Shown one piece after another: positions 45,815-54,288 of a DNA stretch of 64,000 nucleotides (position 1 is the first letter of the stretch; each line of letters begins with the position of its first letter). The stretch comes from Limosilactobacillus reuteri. Its GTDB lineage: Bacteria; Bacillota; Bacilli; Lactobacillales; Lactobacillaceae. Location: positions 1,030,001 to 1,094,000 of the forward strand of contig NZ_CP139478.1 of assembly GCF_034259105.1 (NCBI RefSeq), in the 5' to 3' direction. Both the position numbers and the translations under genes were made by a program. A model generated the notes under the pieces. That model was given only the letters and a program-made list of their open reading frames with translations. It was not told the DNA's origin and ran no database searches.

Positions 45815-46424
45815 ATGGAAATTCAATACTGGGCTGATACAACGAGCACTTAAAGAATTAAAGATTGCCGATCAGACACCATTAAAATTTATATCATTTC
45901 AACTAGATCCAACGTTGCCAACAACAACTGATTTATCAATGACAGAATATTATGCAAAAGCTCATCAACTAACTAAGCAAGAAGCTGCTACACAAATACA
46001 AAAAATTGATCAACTTGCTGCCGATATTGATTTACCAATTAAAATGGAAAATGCGGTTCCTGTTAATACATTAGCTGCTCATCGCTTAATAAAATACATT
46101 GAAAGTTTAAATGACCAAGCATTACTTAATAAAGCTGTTAAACGCCTTTATCAACTTTATTTTAATGATAATGAATCAATCGCGGACTATGAAGCTCTAA
46201 CTGGTGCAATGAATGAAATTGGATTACCTGTTGCTGATGTTAAAAAAGTTCTTGAATCTAATCAGTATGAAGATGAGGTTCGAAAAAACGAACGGCGCGC
46301 ATTTATGATTGGAATGCCAAGTGCACCGTTATTTGTGATTAATAATAAGTATTCAATCACTGGTGCGCAACCTTACGAAGTATTTTTAGAAGCCTTGAAA
46401 AAAGTAAAAAATACAACTAAATAG
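45815..46424 (+). pseudogene. DsbA/FrnE-like oxidoreductase lacking its CxxC segment
   Basis: ATG at 45815 with AAGGAG ribosome site starts MEIQYWADTTST then stops. The remaining frame (RALKELKIADQTPLKFISF from 45843; ending ALKKVKNTTK) is in another frame. The normal protein would continue from WADT into a CPxC active site and helix before KRALKEL. The sequence passes directly from ACAAC to GAGCACTTAAAG, so a short internal deletion removed the CxxC and shifted the frame. The late cis-Pro region MIGMPSAPLFVINNKYSI is kept. Gene inactive. Confidence 0.85.
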
Positions 46425-46430
46425 GATTCA

Positions 46431-46466
46431 AGCAAATCAGAAGCTAATTTTCTGGTTTGCTTTTTT
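46431..46466 (+). terminator. Terminator of the DsbA-like pseudogene
   Basis: AGCAAATCAG / CTGGTTTGCT stem followed by TTTTT. Confidence 0.85.
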
Positions 46467-46557
46467 ATTCCCCCTGCTCTATTTGTAAATAGAAAAACTG
46501 TAATTCTTTATAAATTCTAATCATCCGGGTAGAATAAGACTTGAGGAGGTCTTTAGA

Positions 46558-46911
46558 ATGAAGGCAACAAAACTTATTGTAGGAATTATTATGATTGTGT
46601 TAGCCATTATTATATTTGTTCAATCGATTGTAAGAGGTTTTGGGAATCCTAATCCTGCAATCCATATTTATGCCGGAACAGCCGAATTAATTGTTTCGCT
46701 ATTATATCTGGCATCAGGAATCGTCTATATCGCTACTTGTGGTATTGATAGTTTAGGTGGCGATATTGCTGGATTATCGATGATGCTAATCAGTTGGGTT
46801 TTAGGTTTGTTAACGTGTACTATCTATCTTCCATTGCAACTATGGGCATGGTTGGCTTTAATTATCGGAGTCGGCTTCTTTGTCTGGCATACTATGTTAC
46901 GACATGAATAA
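46558..46911 (+). CDS. Small four-span membrane protein of unknown function
   Basis: 117 residues with four hydrophobic spans (about 5-26, 37-60, 66-86, 92-112). Ends FFVWHTMLRHE. GAGGAGG ribosome site nine bases upstream of ATG. I do not recognise the family. Confidence 0.75.
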   Translation: MKATKLIVGIIMIVLAIIIFVQSIVRGFGNPNPAIHIYAGTAELIVSLLYLASGIVYIATCGIDSLGGDIAGLSMMLISWVLGLLTCTIYLPLQLWAWLALIIGVGFFVWHTMLRHE

Positions 46912-46927
46912 ATTATGCTAATTATTG

Positions 46928-46980
46928 GGCAATCCAATGATGTTCGCTTTTAGCCTACGTTATTAGATTGCCTATTTTTT
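46928..46980 (+). terminator. Terminator after the membrane protein
   Basis: GGCAATCCAAT / ATTAGATTGCC stem with one mismatch and a T-run. Confidence 0.8.
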
Positions 46981-46983
46981 CTA

Positions 46984-47020
46984 AATAAAAAAACAGCGAG
47001 TAATTTTACTCACTGTTTTA
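46984..47020 (-). terminator. Terminator of the downstream tRNA operon
   Basis: Stem ACAGCGAGTAA / TTACTCACTGT, with an A-run on the left that becomes a U-run on the minus strand. It is placed just past tRNA-Gln. Confidence 0.82.
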
Positions 47021-47026
47021 GACTAA

Positions 47027-47098
47027 TTGGGCTAGCTGGATTCGAACCAGCGCATGACGGTACCAAAAACCGTTGCCTTACCGCTTGGCTATAGCCCA
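47027..47098 (-). tRNA. tRNA-Gln (UUG)
   Basis: Acceptor TGGGCTA/TAGCCCA, anticodon loop TTTTGGT giving UUG, T-arm GCTGG-TTCGAAT-CCAGC. Confidence 0.93.
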
Positions 47099-47114
47099 AT
47101 TATATTAAAATGTT

Positions 47115-47156
47115 GAACAACTATTAAATTGTTCAGAACAACTATTAAATTGTTCA
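47115..47156. repeat. Tandem 21-bp repeat, each unit a small palindrome
   Basis: Two perfect copies of GAACAACTATTAAATTGTTCA (written in two pieces: GAACAACTATTAA, ATTGTTCA) lie between tRNA-Gln and tRNA-Val. Each unit can fold as GAACAA...TTGTTC. Confidence 0.85.
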
Positions 47157-47157
47157 A

Positions 47158-47230
47158 TGGAGGATACAGGGCTCGAACCTGTGACCCCCTGCTTGTAAGG
47201 CAGATGCTCTCCCAACTGAGCTAATCCTCC
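47158..47230 (-). tRNA. tRNA-Val (UAC)
   Basis: Acceptor GGAGGAT/ATCCTCC, anticodon stem-loop CTGCC-TTACA-like with UAC, T-arm CAGG-TTCGAGC. Confidence 0.93.
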
Positions 47231-47235
47231 AAAAG

Positions 47236-47307
47236 TGACCCGTGCGGGATTTGAACCCACGATACCAGCGTGAAAGGCTGGTGTCTTAACCACTTGACTA
47301 ACGGGCC
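47236..47307 (-). tRNA. tRNA-Glu (UUC), copy 1
   Basis: Acceptor GGCCCGT/ACGGGTC, anticodon arm CAGCC-TTTCACG with UUC. Identical to the copy at 47840. Confidence 0.93.
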
Positions 47308-47324
47308 ATATTAAATTAATTAAA

Positions 47325-47395
47325 AGCGGGTAACGAGAATCGAACTCGCGACAACAGCTTGGAAGGCTGTGGTTTTACCACTGAACTATACCCGC
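47325..47395 (-). tRNA. tRNA-Gly (UCC)
   Basis: Acceptor GCGGGTA/TACCCGC, anticodon loop CTTCCAA with UCC. Confidence 0.93.
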
Positions 47396-47542
47396 ATATC
47401 AGCAATGAATATTATATTATCAAGTTATCCTATAAAAAGCAATACTTTTTTCAAAAAAAGTTTGTTTTATTTCAAAAAACTAATTAATGGCTGCTTTAGT
47501 ACCGCTTGTTACAAAGTAAAAATCAAATTTTGACTACAAAAA

Positions 47543-47572
47543 AACAGCTAAGAAGATTGCCTCTTAGCTGTT
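47543..47572 (-). terminator. Terminator of the upstream tRNA group
   Basis: AACAGCTAAGA / TCTTAGCTGTT stem with an A-run on the left (U-run in the minus transcript). It separates two tRNA transcription units. Confidence 0.82.
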
Positions 47573-47580
47573 TAGCCAGA

Positions 47581-47654
47581 TCGGGAAAACAGGATTCGAA
47601 CCTGCGACCCCCTGGTCCCAAACCAGGTGCTCTACCAAGCTGAGCTATTTCCCG
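47581..47654 (-). tRNA. tRNA-Pro (UGG), copy 1
   Basis: Acceptor CGGGAAA/TTTCCCG, anticodon loop TTTGGGA with UGG. The same sequence occurs on the plus strand at 60696. Confidence 0.93.
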
Positions 47655-47660
47655 AAATAG

Positions 47661-47746
47661 TGCCGAGGACCGGGATCGAACCGGTACGGTTATCACTAAC
47701 CGCAGGATTTTAAGTCCTGTGCGTCTGCCAATTCCGCCACCCCGGC
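47661..47746 (-). tRNA. tRNA-Leu (UAA)
   Basis: Class II tRNA with long variable arm. Acceptor GCCGGGG/CCTCGGC, anticodon loop CTTAAAA with UAA. Confidence 0.92.
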
Positions 47747-47762
47747 ATAATAGAACTGACTA

Positions 47763-47834
47763 AGCGGAAGACGGGATTCGAACCCGCGACCCCCACCATG
47801 GCAAGGTGATGTTCTACCACTGAACTACTTCCGC
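47763..47834 (-). tRNA. tRNA-Gly (GCC)
   Basis: Acceptor GCGGAAG/CTTCCGC, anticodon loop TTGCCAT with GCC. Confidence 0.93.
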
Positions 47835-47839
47835 AAAAG

Positions 47840-47911
47840 TGACCCGTGCGGGATTTGAACCCACGATACCAGCGTGAAAGGCTGGTGTCTTAACCACTTG
47901 ACTAACGGGCC
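47840..47911 (-). tRNA. tRNA-Glu (UUC), copy 2
   Basis: Same 72 bases as 47236-47307; likely the first gene of this unit. Confidence 0.93.
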
Positions 47912-47995
47912 ATTTTTTAAATATATTAAACAACTTTTCTCAAAATTGTTAACTCGTCTTTCACAACGTTATTAATAATAACAACTGATCTATAA

Positions 47996-48040
47996 AATAG
48001 CAAGAACTTTTTTTATTTTTTCTAAAAAGTTCTTGCTATT
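47996..48040. repeat. Perfect 17-bp inverted repeat
   Basis: AATAGCAAGAACTTTTT (47996-48012) and AAAAAGTTCTTGCTATT (48024-48040) with an 11-base AT-rich loop. Could be a bidirectional terminator for a gene formerly at the ISL3 site, or an IS target feature. The ISL3 copy lies only 12 bases beyond. Confidence 0.8.
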
Positions 48041-48052
48041 GTTATATTTTCC

Positions 48053-49566
48053 GGCTCTACGTCAAGTAGTGTTGATACGCAAATATGAATTTTCGCCAAT
48101 TAAATTGGTCTAGTTAGAATCGTCATTCGTGGCGGTTCTTTTTAGTTAGTTTGAATTTGGTGGCCAATAATTAAATAAATCCGCGTTTTAAATGCCGTAA
48201 AGTAACGATAACCACAGGCAACTCGTTTGATAGTTTTAATTCGATTATTAATCCCTTCGGTTCGACCATTTGAGAACTTCGTCTCAAAGCCACGCTTAAT
48301 TCCCTCTTTATAGCGCGCTAAAACTTGACAACGGTGGATTGTATAATGGCTGACACTGTCTGGCCGGAGTTTAAGTAATTGAAAGAAAGTTGTAAAATCA
48401 CGTTGATTGTAAGCACGCTTCAAGGATTGAATAAAATTATAGGTGGCTCTTAACTCTTGGTCATACGCTAACATTAAGTCTAAGATCATAATGGAATTAA
48501 CAACGCGATTAAAATAACGTCCTTCGTAATAAACTTTTGTACTTAAATTTTCCCGATCTTGAAGAAATAGCCGCCAATAACGTTTAAGGCGCCGAGCTTG
48601 TTTCTGCTCCGCAGAATCACCTTTTCGCAAACGATTGAAGACATGAATTCGCACATGATTCATCGTATCATTAAGGTGTTTGGCAATATGAAAGCGATCA
48701 TAGATGATTTGAGCACAAGGAAAAACGGTTTTAACTAGTTGATCATAAGCAGCGTTCATATCCATTACCAGATATTTTACCCGGCAACGGGCAGCACGTG
48801 TAAACTGTTGATAATGCTTAAATAAACTACGTAATCGCCGATCTTCAAGGAGTTCAAATAAGCAACTCCGATCACCATCAACAGCGATGAAACTCATCTT
48901 ACCTTTAGCGCTCCGCATTGATTTAAATTCATCAATACATAGTGTTTCCGGTAGATAGTTTAAATTCGGCTTGTATTGATCAGCGAGGTCCAAAAGGACC
49001 CGCTGGACCGAAGCTTCACTGATAAACAAATCATGGGCAATATCTTTAATTGTTTGAATTCGCGTTAACCGAAGAATAATTTCACGCCTTAAATCACGAC
49101 TAATTGTTCGTTGCTTTTCAAAAAGATAACTAGTCGCATTAAATGTTGTATGGCAGTCAGGACATTGAAAACGTTGAGTATTAACAAGCAACATTAATGG
49201 TTGAGCCCTAAATTGTCCATATTTGTATTTAGCTTGATAAAAACCATATTTTAAGATTTGTCCACGATTAATAACGCCACAATTTGGACAAGCACGCGGG
49301 ATATAAGAAAGGGTACAGGATATTTGTGCCACCCGAACGTTTTTAATTGATTTATATTTAAGCCAATGATGAGGAAAATTTAAATGAGGGTCTGTTAAAT
49401 TGAGGAGAGTCCTTGTATCATTATCCATGGAGGTTACCTTCTTTACTATGTGATTTGGCGATTTCATTGTATCAGAGGGCATGCCTCTTTTTTAGTTTAA
49501 AAACAAAAAATCTAGTATTGGTATAGAAAGTGATATTTCTATATCAACACCAGATATTGTAGAGCC
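48053..49566 (-). mobile_element. Complete ISL3-family insertion sequence, 1514 bp
   Basis: Ends GGCTCTAC...TAGTGTTGATA (left) and GGCTCTAC...TGGTGTTGATA (right, reverse) form imperfect inverted repeats. Flanked by a perfect 8-bp duplication TATTTTCC (48045-48052, 49567-49574), the size expected for ISL3. A truncated copy is at 10292. Confidence 0.95.
48142..49482 (-). CDS. ISL3-family transposase
   Basis: 446 residues. N-terminal zinc fingers CPNCG and CPDCH, HTH IAHDLFISEASVQRVLLD, DDE domain with LCIDEFKSMRSAKGKMSF, VKYLVMDMNAAYDQL, and FSNGRTEGINNRIKTIKR (Glu). Intact. Confidence 0.94.
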   Translation of the reverse strand: MPSDTMKSPNHIVKKVTSMDNDTRTLLNLTDPHLNFPHHWLKYKSIKNVRVAQISCTLSYIPRACPNCGVINRGQILKYGFYQAKYKYGQFRAQPLMLLVNTQRFQCPDCHTTFNATSYLFEKQRTISRDLRREIILRLTRIQTIKDIAHDLFISEASVQRVLLDLADQYKPNLNYLPETLCIDEFKSMRSAKGKMSFIAVDGDRSCLFELLEDRRLRSLFKHYQQFTRAARCRVKYLVMDMNAAYDQLVKTVFPCAQIIYDRFHIAKHLNDTMNHVRIHVFNRLRKGDSAEQKQARRLKRYWRLFLQDRENLSTKVYYEGRYFNRVVNSIMILDLMLAYDQELRATYNFIQSLKRAYNQRDFTTFFQLLKLRPDSVSHYTIHRCQVLARYKEGIKRGFETKFSNGRTEGINNRIKTIKRVACGYRYFTAFKTRIYLIIGHQIQTN

Positions 49567-49590
49567 TATTTTCCTTCTAAAAGACAGCAA

Positions 49591-49621
49591 AAAGACTGAA
49601 AAATCTCATTTCTCAGTCTTT
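49591..49621 (-). terminator. Terminator of the fab/acc operon
   Basis: AAAGACTGA / TCAGTCTTT stem after fabI with a U-run in the minus transcript. Confidence 0.8.
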
Positions 49622-49634
49622 AAAATTTATATTC

Positions 49635-50399
49635 TTAAATTAAATGTACCCCCTTATCAACATAAATGGTGTCGCCAGTAACTCCAGTTGATAAATCGCT
49701 CATTAAGAATGCACACACGTTCCCAATTTCGCTAATAGTTACATCTTCTCCATCAACAGTTCTTGCTTGGGACATCCTTAAAAGTTCATCATGACCTTTA
49801 ATACCTGTAACTGCTAATGTCTTAACCGCTCCAGCAGAGATTGCATTAACACGGATTCGTTTTTGTCCTAAATCCCGTGCTAAATAGCGAACACTAGCTT
49901 CAAGGGCAGCTTTAGCAATTCCCATTACATTATAGTTAGGAATAGCACGTTCAGAGCCAAAATAGGTTAAGGTAACAATACTTGCAGGAGTATTTAATAG
50001 GTTTAGCTGATTAGCAAGTTTAGTGACAGCAATAAGGGAATAAGAAGAAATATCTTGCGCGATTGCATAACCTTTGCGACTAGCACCAAGAATTGAGCCA
50101 GCTAATTCTTCTTTTTGGGCAAAAGCAATTGCGTGTACAATCCCATCTACTTTTGTAAAACGTTCTTTAATATTTGTAAAGGCTTGTTCAATACTTTCAT
50201 CATTCGCTACATCACATTCAATTAATCGATTTTCATCATCTACTAACCGTTGTAGGCTTTTTTTCATTTTGGAATTCTGATAAGTATAGATAATATGGGC
50301 ACCTTGTTCAGCCATCATTTGTGCACATCCCCATGCAATAGAACGCTTATTAGCTACTCCCATAACAACGATCTTTTTTCCTGTTAATATATTTCCCAT
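49635..50399 (-). CDS. fabI: Enoyl-ACP reductase FabI
   Basis: 254 residues. GVANKRSIAWGCAQMMAEQG is the FabI cofactor loop, and YFGSERAIPNYNVMGIAKAALEA holds the Tyr-(x6)-Lys catalytic pair. NADH-dependent last step of each elongation cycle, the triclosan target. Last gene of the operon, 10 bases after accA. Confidence 0.94.
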   Translation of the reverse strand: MGNILTGKKIVVMGVANKRSIAWGCAQMMAEQGAHIIYTYQNSKMKKSLQRLVDDENRLIECDVANDESIEQAFTNIKERFTKVDGIVHAIAFAQKEELAGSILGASRKGYAIAQDISSYSLIAVTKLANQLNLLNTPASIVTLTYFGSERAIPNYNVMGIAKAALEASVRYLARDLGQKRIRVNAISAGAVKTLAVTGIKGHDELLRMSQARTVDGEDVTISEIGNVCAFLMSDLSTGVTGDTIYVDKGVHLI

Positions 50400-50409
50400 A
50401 TTATCCTCC

Positions 50410-51186
50410 TTAAAACTTTCGATAACGTTTTTTTCTATTTGCTAGAAGTTGATTTGGCGATAATTCTTGCAGTTTGTTTAATCGCTTTAGTAAAACCTGC
50501 TCGATATTTTTGCAAGTTTGTTGGTGCTTTTCGCTTTCTGGAATAATTCCTTCAATAATCCCTTGTTTTAATAAAGCTTGCGGCACCATTTGCATTAATT
50601 CTGCCGCTTTATCTGCCTTCGTACTATCTCTCCACATAACGGAGGCAAACCCCTCAGGAGATAAAATAGAATAAGTACTATTTTCTAACATCCATACTTC
50701 ATCTCCACATGCCAACGCTAAGGCTCCCCCACTACCTCCTTCACCATAAATAATCGTGATAATTGGAATAGCAAGCTGACTTATTTGTAAAATATTTTGG
50801 GCAATCGCACTACCTTGCCCGTTTTCTTCGGCTTCCTTGCTAGGAAATGCTCCTGCGGTATTAACAAAACAGAATATAGGTCGCTTAAATTTAGCTGCTT
50901 GCTTAATTAAACGGAGTGCCTTGCGATAACCACTAGGCATTGGTGAGCCAAAATGCTTTATAATTTTCTCGTCTGTTGTTTTTCCTCGATCGGTGGTAAT
51001 GACGGTGACTGCTTGCTGATGGAAAGTAGCAATTCCACCAACGATTGCAGGATCATCCCCGCCTGCCCGGTCGCCATGCAACTCAACAAAATCTGGGAAA
51101 ATATTTTGAATAATCTCCATCCCCGTAATTTTATTGTCGCTGCGAGCACGTTTAACAATCTCGCTTGCTGATAATTGTTCATTCAT
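50410..51186 (-). CDS. accA: Acetyl-CoA carboxylase carboxyltransferase alpha subunit
   Basis: 258 residues from the ATG that overlaps the accD stop (ATGAATGA); the TTG two codons earlier is less likely. Carboxyltransferase features: ELHGDRAGGDDPAIVGGI, KTTDEKIIKHFGSPMP, IITIIYGEGGSGGALALA. Transfers carboxyl from biotin to acetyl-CoA with AccD. Shorter N-terminus than E. coli AccA, usual in lactobacilli. Confidence 0.93.
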   Translation of the reverse strand: MNEQLSASEIVKRARSDNKITGMEIIQNIFPDFVELHGDRAGGDDPAIVGGIATFHQQAVTVITTDRGKTTDEKIIKHFGSPMPSGYRKALRLIKQAAKFKRPIFCFVNTAGAFPSKEAEENGQGSAIAQNILQISQLAIPIITIIYGEGGSGGALALACGDEVWMLENSTYSILSPEGFASVMWRDSTKADKAAELMQMVPQALLKQGIIEGIIPESEKHQQTCKNIEQVLLKRLNKLQELSPNQLLANRKKRYRKF

Positions 51187-52027
51187 TAGCAACGCTCCCT
51201 GTTTTTAATAGCCATTCAAGCAGCTTTTTTTCATCTTGACGTTTTACAATTCGATCAATAAACCCATGATGCAGGATGTTTTCAGCTGATTGGAGGTCGA
51301 CAGGAATTTGCTGGTGGATCGTCTGCTCAATAACGCGACGGCCAGCAAAGCCAATAAGTGCATGAGGCTCAGCGAGAATAATATCTCCGTCCATCGCGAA
51401 ACTAGCAGTTACTCCACCAGTTGTTGGATCAGTTAATACCACGATGTATAAAAGGCCGGCAGCAGCATGCTCATTTATTGCTTGTGAAACCTTCGCCATT
51501 TGCATTAACGACATAATTCCTTCTTGCATCCGTGCCCCACCTGAAGCGGTGAATAATACTACTGCTTGTCGATGGGTAGTTGCATATTCAAATAAGCGCG
51601 TTATCTTTTCACCTGTAACAGTTCCGAGTGATCCCATAATAAATGTTGGATCCATAATGCCTAGTGAAAATAGCTGATCATTAATTGAAGCTTCACCAGT
51701 TAGGACTGAATCATTCAGCTTAGTTTGGCTTTGGAGTTTGCTGATTTTTTCTTGATATCCAGGAAAATGTAACGGATTCTTTGTTTGGAGATCCTTATCA
51801 AATTCTTTAAACGAATCCGCTAACCATGAGAGTCGATGACGGGCAGGTATTCGTAATCCATATTCACAGTTAGGACAAACAGCATATTGAGTTAACTGCT
51901 TGGCAAATAGTAATTGATGACAATGTGGACACCTTAACCACATTTGATCTGGGACCCTTTCATCAGCATTTTTATCTGCTTTGATGTGCCGTTCACTTAA
52001 AGTATTATTTTGATCATATAATTTCAC
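51179..52027 (-). CDS. accD: Acetyl-CoA carboxylase carboxyltransferase beta subunit
   Basis: 282 residues from the GTG that overlaps the accC stop (GTGA), preceded by AGAAGGGG. An ATG 21 bases upstream lacks a ribosome site. Zinc ribbon CPHCHQL...CPNCEYG near residue 30 and carboxyltransferase segments VVLFTASGGARMQEGIMSLMQM and PTTGGVTASFAMDGD. Partner of AccA. Confidence 0.93.
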   Translation of the reverse strand: MKLYDQNNTLSERHIKADKNADERVPDQMWLRCPHCHQLLFAKQLTQYAVCPNCEYGLRIPARHRLSWLADSFKEFDKDLQTKNPLHFPGYQEKISKLQSQTKLNDSVLTGEASINDQLFSLGIMDPTFIMGSLGTVTGEKITRLFEYATTHRQAVVLFTASGGARMQEGIMSLMQMAKVSQAINEHAAAGLLYIVVLTDPTTGGVTASFAMDGDIILAEPHALIGFAGRRVIEQTIHQQIPVDLQSAENILHHGFIDRIVKRQDEKKLLEWLLKTGSVANE

Positions 52028-53394
52028 GCTGTCAGCCCCTTCTTCCATTGCGGCAAGAAAGAGTCTTCAAGAAACGTTGTTGAAGCCGTTCCTGCCAAAA
52101 ATTTAGGATTGTTTAGGATTGCTAAATGGAAATTTTGGTTGGTTGTTATGCCCATAATTACCATTTCATTTAAAAGTCGTTTGATTTTTTCAATAGCTTC
52201 TTGGCGATCTTGACCAAGGGCAATTACCTTCGCGATCATTGAATCATAATAAGGAGTGATCTTGCTGCCAGGATAAATAGCAGTGTCAATTCGCATCCCC
52301 AAATTACCGACTGGGAGATACAGGTAATTAATCGTTCCAGTCACTGGCGTAAAGTTTTGCTTAGGATTTTCAGCATTTATCCGACACTCAATTGCATGTC
52401 CATGAACCTGAATATCCTGTTGGGTAAAGGGAAGTGGTTCATTCGCAGCGACAATAACCTGTGCCTTCACTAAATCGATCCCAGTTACCATCTCCGTCAC
52501 TGTATGTTCAACCTGAATACGAGTGTTCATTTCCATAAAGTAAAAGTGATGGTCCTTATCCATTAGAAATTCTATTGTCCCCGTATTATGATAGTTAATC
52601 GCATTAATGGCTCGCATGGTAATCTGTCCTAGCGTTTTTCGCTCTTGTTCATTTACTAGGACACAAGGACTTTCTTCAATCAATTTTTGTTTATTCCGTT
52701 GAATCGAGCAGTCTCGTTCAGGAAAGAAAACGGCATTGCCAAAATTATCACGAAATACTTGGACCTCAATGTGTTTAACATTCTCCATAATCTTTTCAAG
52801 GTACATTCGGTCATCATTAAACGAAAGACGGGCTTCGTTTTGGGCCTCACTAAATATTTGCCGCATCTGGTTATGATCGTTAATTCGTCGGATCCCTTTA
52901 CCGCCACCACCAGCAGCTGCTTTTAACAAAATTGGATACCCAATCTTATTTGCAACCTCAACAGCGTCATTAACATTGGTAATATAGTCATCACTTCCAG
53001 GAATTACAGGCACCCCTGATTTTTTCATTTGCTCTCGTGCGTGCTCCTTGTTTCCCATTAAGTCAATAACTGAGGCTTGGGGACCGATGAACGTAATTCC
53101 GCATTCTTCACACATTGTCGCGAAGTCCGCATTTTCTGATAGAAAGCCAAAACCCGGATGGATCGCCTGGGCACCTGTACCAAGAGCAGCTTCCAAAATA
53201 TTTTTTGCATTCAAATATGAATCTTGGGCCCGGGCGGTTCCAACGCATACAGCTTCATCCGCTAGTTGAACATGAAGACTTTCGCGGTCTGCAGTTGAAT
53301 AAATAGCTACTGTCTTAATTCCTAGTTCCCGTAATGACCGTATTATCCTGACAGCAATTTCACCACGATTGGCGACTAGTACTTTGGAAAACAT
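52024..53394 (-). CDS. accC: Biotin carboxylase
   Basis: 456 residues from the ATG at 53394. ATP-grasp biotin carboxylase: KVLVANRGEIAVRIIR, KAAAGGGGKGIRR, VFFPERDCSIQRNKQKLIEE, FLMDKDHHFYFMEMNTRIQVEH, DSMIAKVIALG. Carboxylates biotin on AccB using ATP and bicarbonate. Confidence 0.95.
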   Translation of the reverse strand: MFSKVLVANRGEIAVRIIRSLRELGIKTVAIYSTADRESLHVQLADEAVCVGTARAQDSYLNAKNILEAALGTGAQAIHPGFGFLSENADFATMCEECGITFIGPQASVIDLMGNKEHAREQMKKSGVPVIPGSDDYITNVNDAVEVANKIGYPILLKAAAGGGGKGIRRINDHNQMRQIFSEAQNEARLSFNDDRMYLEKIMENVKHIEVQVFRDNFGNAVFFPERDCSIQRNKQKLIEESPCVLVNEQERKTLGQITMRAINAINYHNTGTIEFLMDKDHHFYFMEMNTRIQVEHTVTEMVTGIDLVKAQVIVAANEPLPFTQQDIQVHGHAIECRINAENPKQNFTPVTGTINYLYLPVGNLGMRIDTAIYPGSKITPYYDSMIAKVIALGQDRQEAIEKIKRLLNEMVIMGITTNQNFHLAILNNPKFLAGTASTTFLEDSFLPQWKKGLTA

Positions 53395-53402
53395 CAAACC
53401 AC

Positions 53403-53837
53403 CTACCCAATCATAAAAGTTAATTCGGCTGTACAGGCTTTTTTACCATCAACCGTTGCAATGCCTTTACCAATTCCAATGTTTTTATGAACTTTTTCTA
53501 GGTTGACTTCTAATCTTAACGTATCACCAGGGCGGACTACTTTACGAAATTCTGCTGACCTAATCCCACCAAAATAGGCTGTTTTCCCTTGGAACTCTTC
53601 TTGAGATAAGAGAGCGACAGCACCTGTTTGCGCCAATGATTCAACAATCAATGCTCCTGGTAAAACTGGATTTTTGGGGAAATGACCATTAAAAACCTCT
53701 TCATTAATCGTGACATTACGCCGTGCAATGGCCTTCTTACCAGGAATTAATTCATCAACTTGGTCAATTAGTAACATTGGGTAACGATGCGGAAGGATTT
53801 TTTGAATTTCAGTTATATCTAAAGTTTTATTAGTCAT
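53403..53837 (-). CDS. fabZ: 3-hydroxyacyl-ACP dehydratase FabZ (second copy)
   Basis: 144 residues. ILPHRYPMLLIDQVDEL and FNGHFPKNPVLPGALIVESLAQ carry the catalytic His and Glu of the hot-dog fold. Overlaps the accB stop. A second FabZ-like gene heads the operon. Confidence 0.93.
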   Translation of the reverse strand: MTNKTLDITEIQKILPHRYPMLLIDQVDELIPGKKAIARRNVTINEEVFNGHFPKNPVLPGALIVESLAQTGAVALLSQEEFQGKTAYFGGIRSAEFRKVVRPGDTLRLEVNLEKVHKNIGIGKGIATVDGKKACTAELTFMIG

Positions 53838-54282
53838 TATCTTTATCCTCCTGAACTGAGAAAAGCGGTTGTTCTACTTCAACTAATTCTTCATTGCTTA
53901 CACAAATTGAAGTAATGATTCCGTTAAAAGGGCTTTTTATCTCTGTCATCATTTTCATTGCTTCAATCACACAAACAACATCCCCTTTTTTTACATGGTC
54001 GCCACTTCTAACATAGGGATCTGCATCGGGGGTTGGCTGGAGATAGACAGTTCCGACTAGGGGCGCAGTTATATTTTGCGAAGGTAAAGTTGGTTGTTCG
54101 TTTGTTTTTTTCTTAACTGAAGTCGTTTGCTCTGTTTTTTCGGTTGTTATAAGATTTTCATGCTTGTGGGTTTGCTTATTTTTGCTTAAATAGAGCTGAA
54201 AGGAATCTTGATTTATTTCTAATTCACGAATATCAGAATCTTCAAAATTTTGCATTAATGTTTGAATTTCTTTAAATTCCAA
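53830..54282 (-). CDS. accB: Biotin carboxyl carrier protein
   Basis: 150 residues. N-terminal helix, charged linker (about 40-75), then the biotinyl domain APLVGTVYLQPTPDADPYV and VCVIEAMKMMTEIKSPFNG with the biotinylated Lys in EAMKM. Carries carboxybiotin between AccC and AccAD. Confidence 0.94.
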   Translation of the reverse strand: MEFKEIQTLMQNFEDSDIRELEINQDSFQLYLSKNKQTHKHENLITTEKTEQTTSVKKKTNEQPTLPSQNITAPLVGTVYLQPTPDADPYVRSGDHVKKGDVVCVIEAMKMMTEIKSPFNGIITSICVSNEELVEVEQPLFSVQEDKDND

Positions 54283-54288
54283 GATAGA

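Noticed and set aside
47115..47156. CRISPR array
   Set aside because: Only two adjacent palindromic units without spacers; no cas genes in the window.
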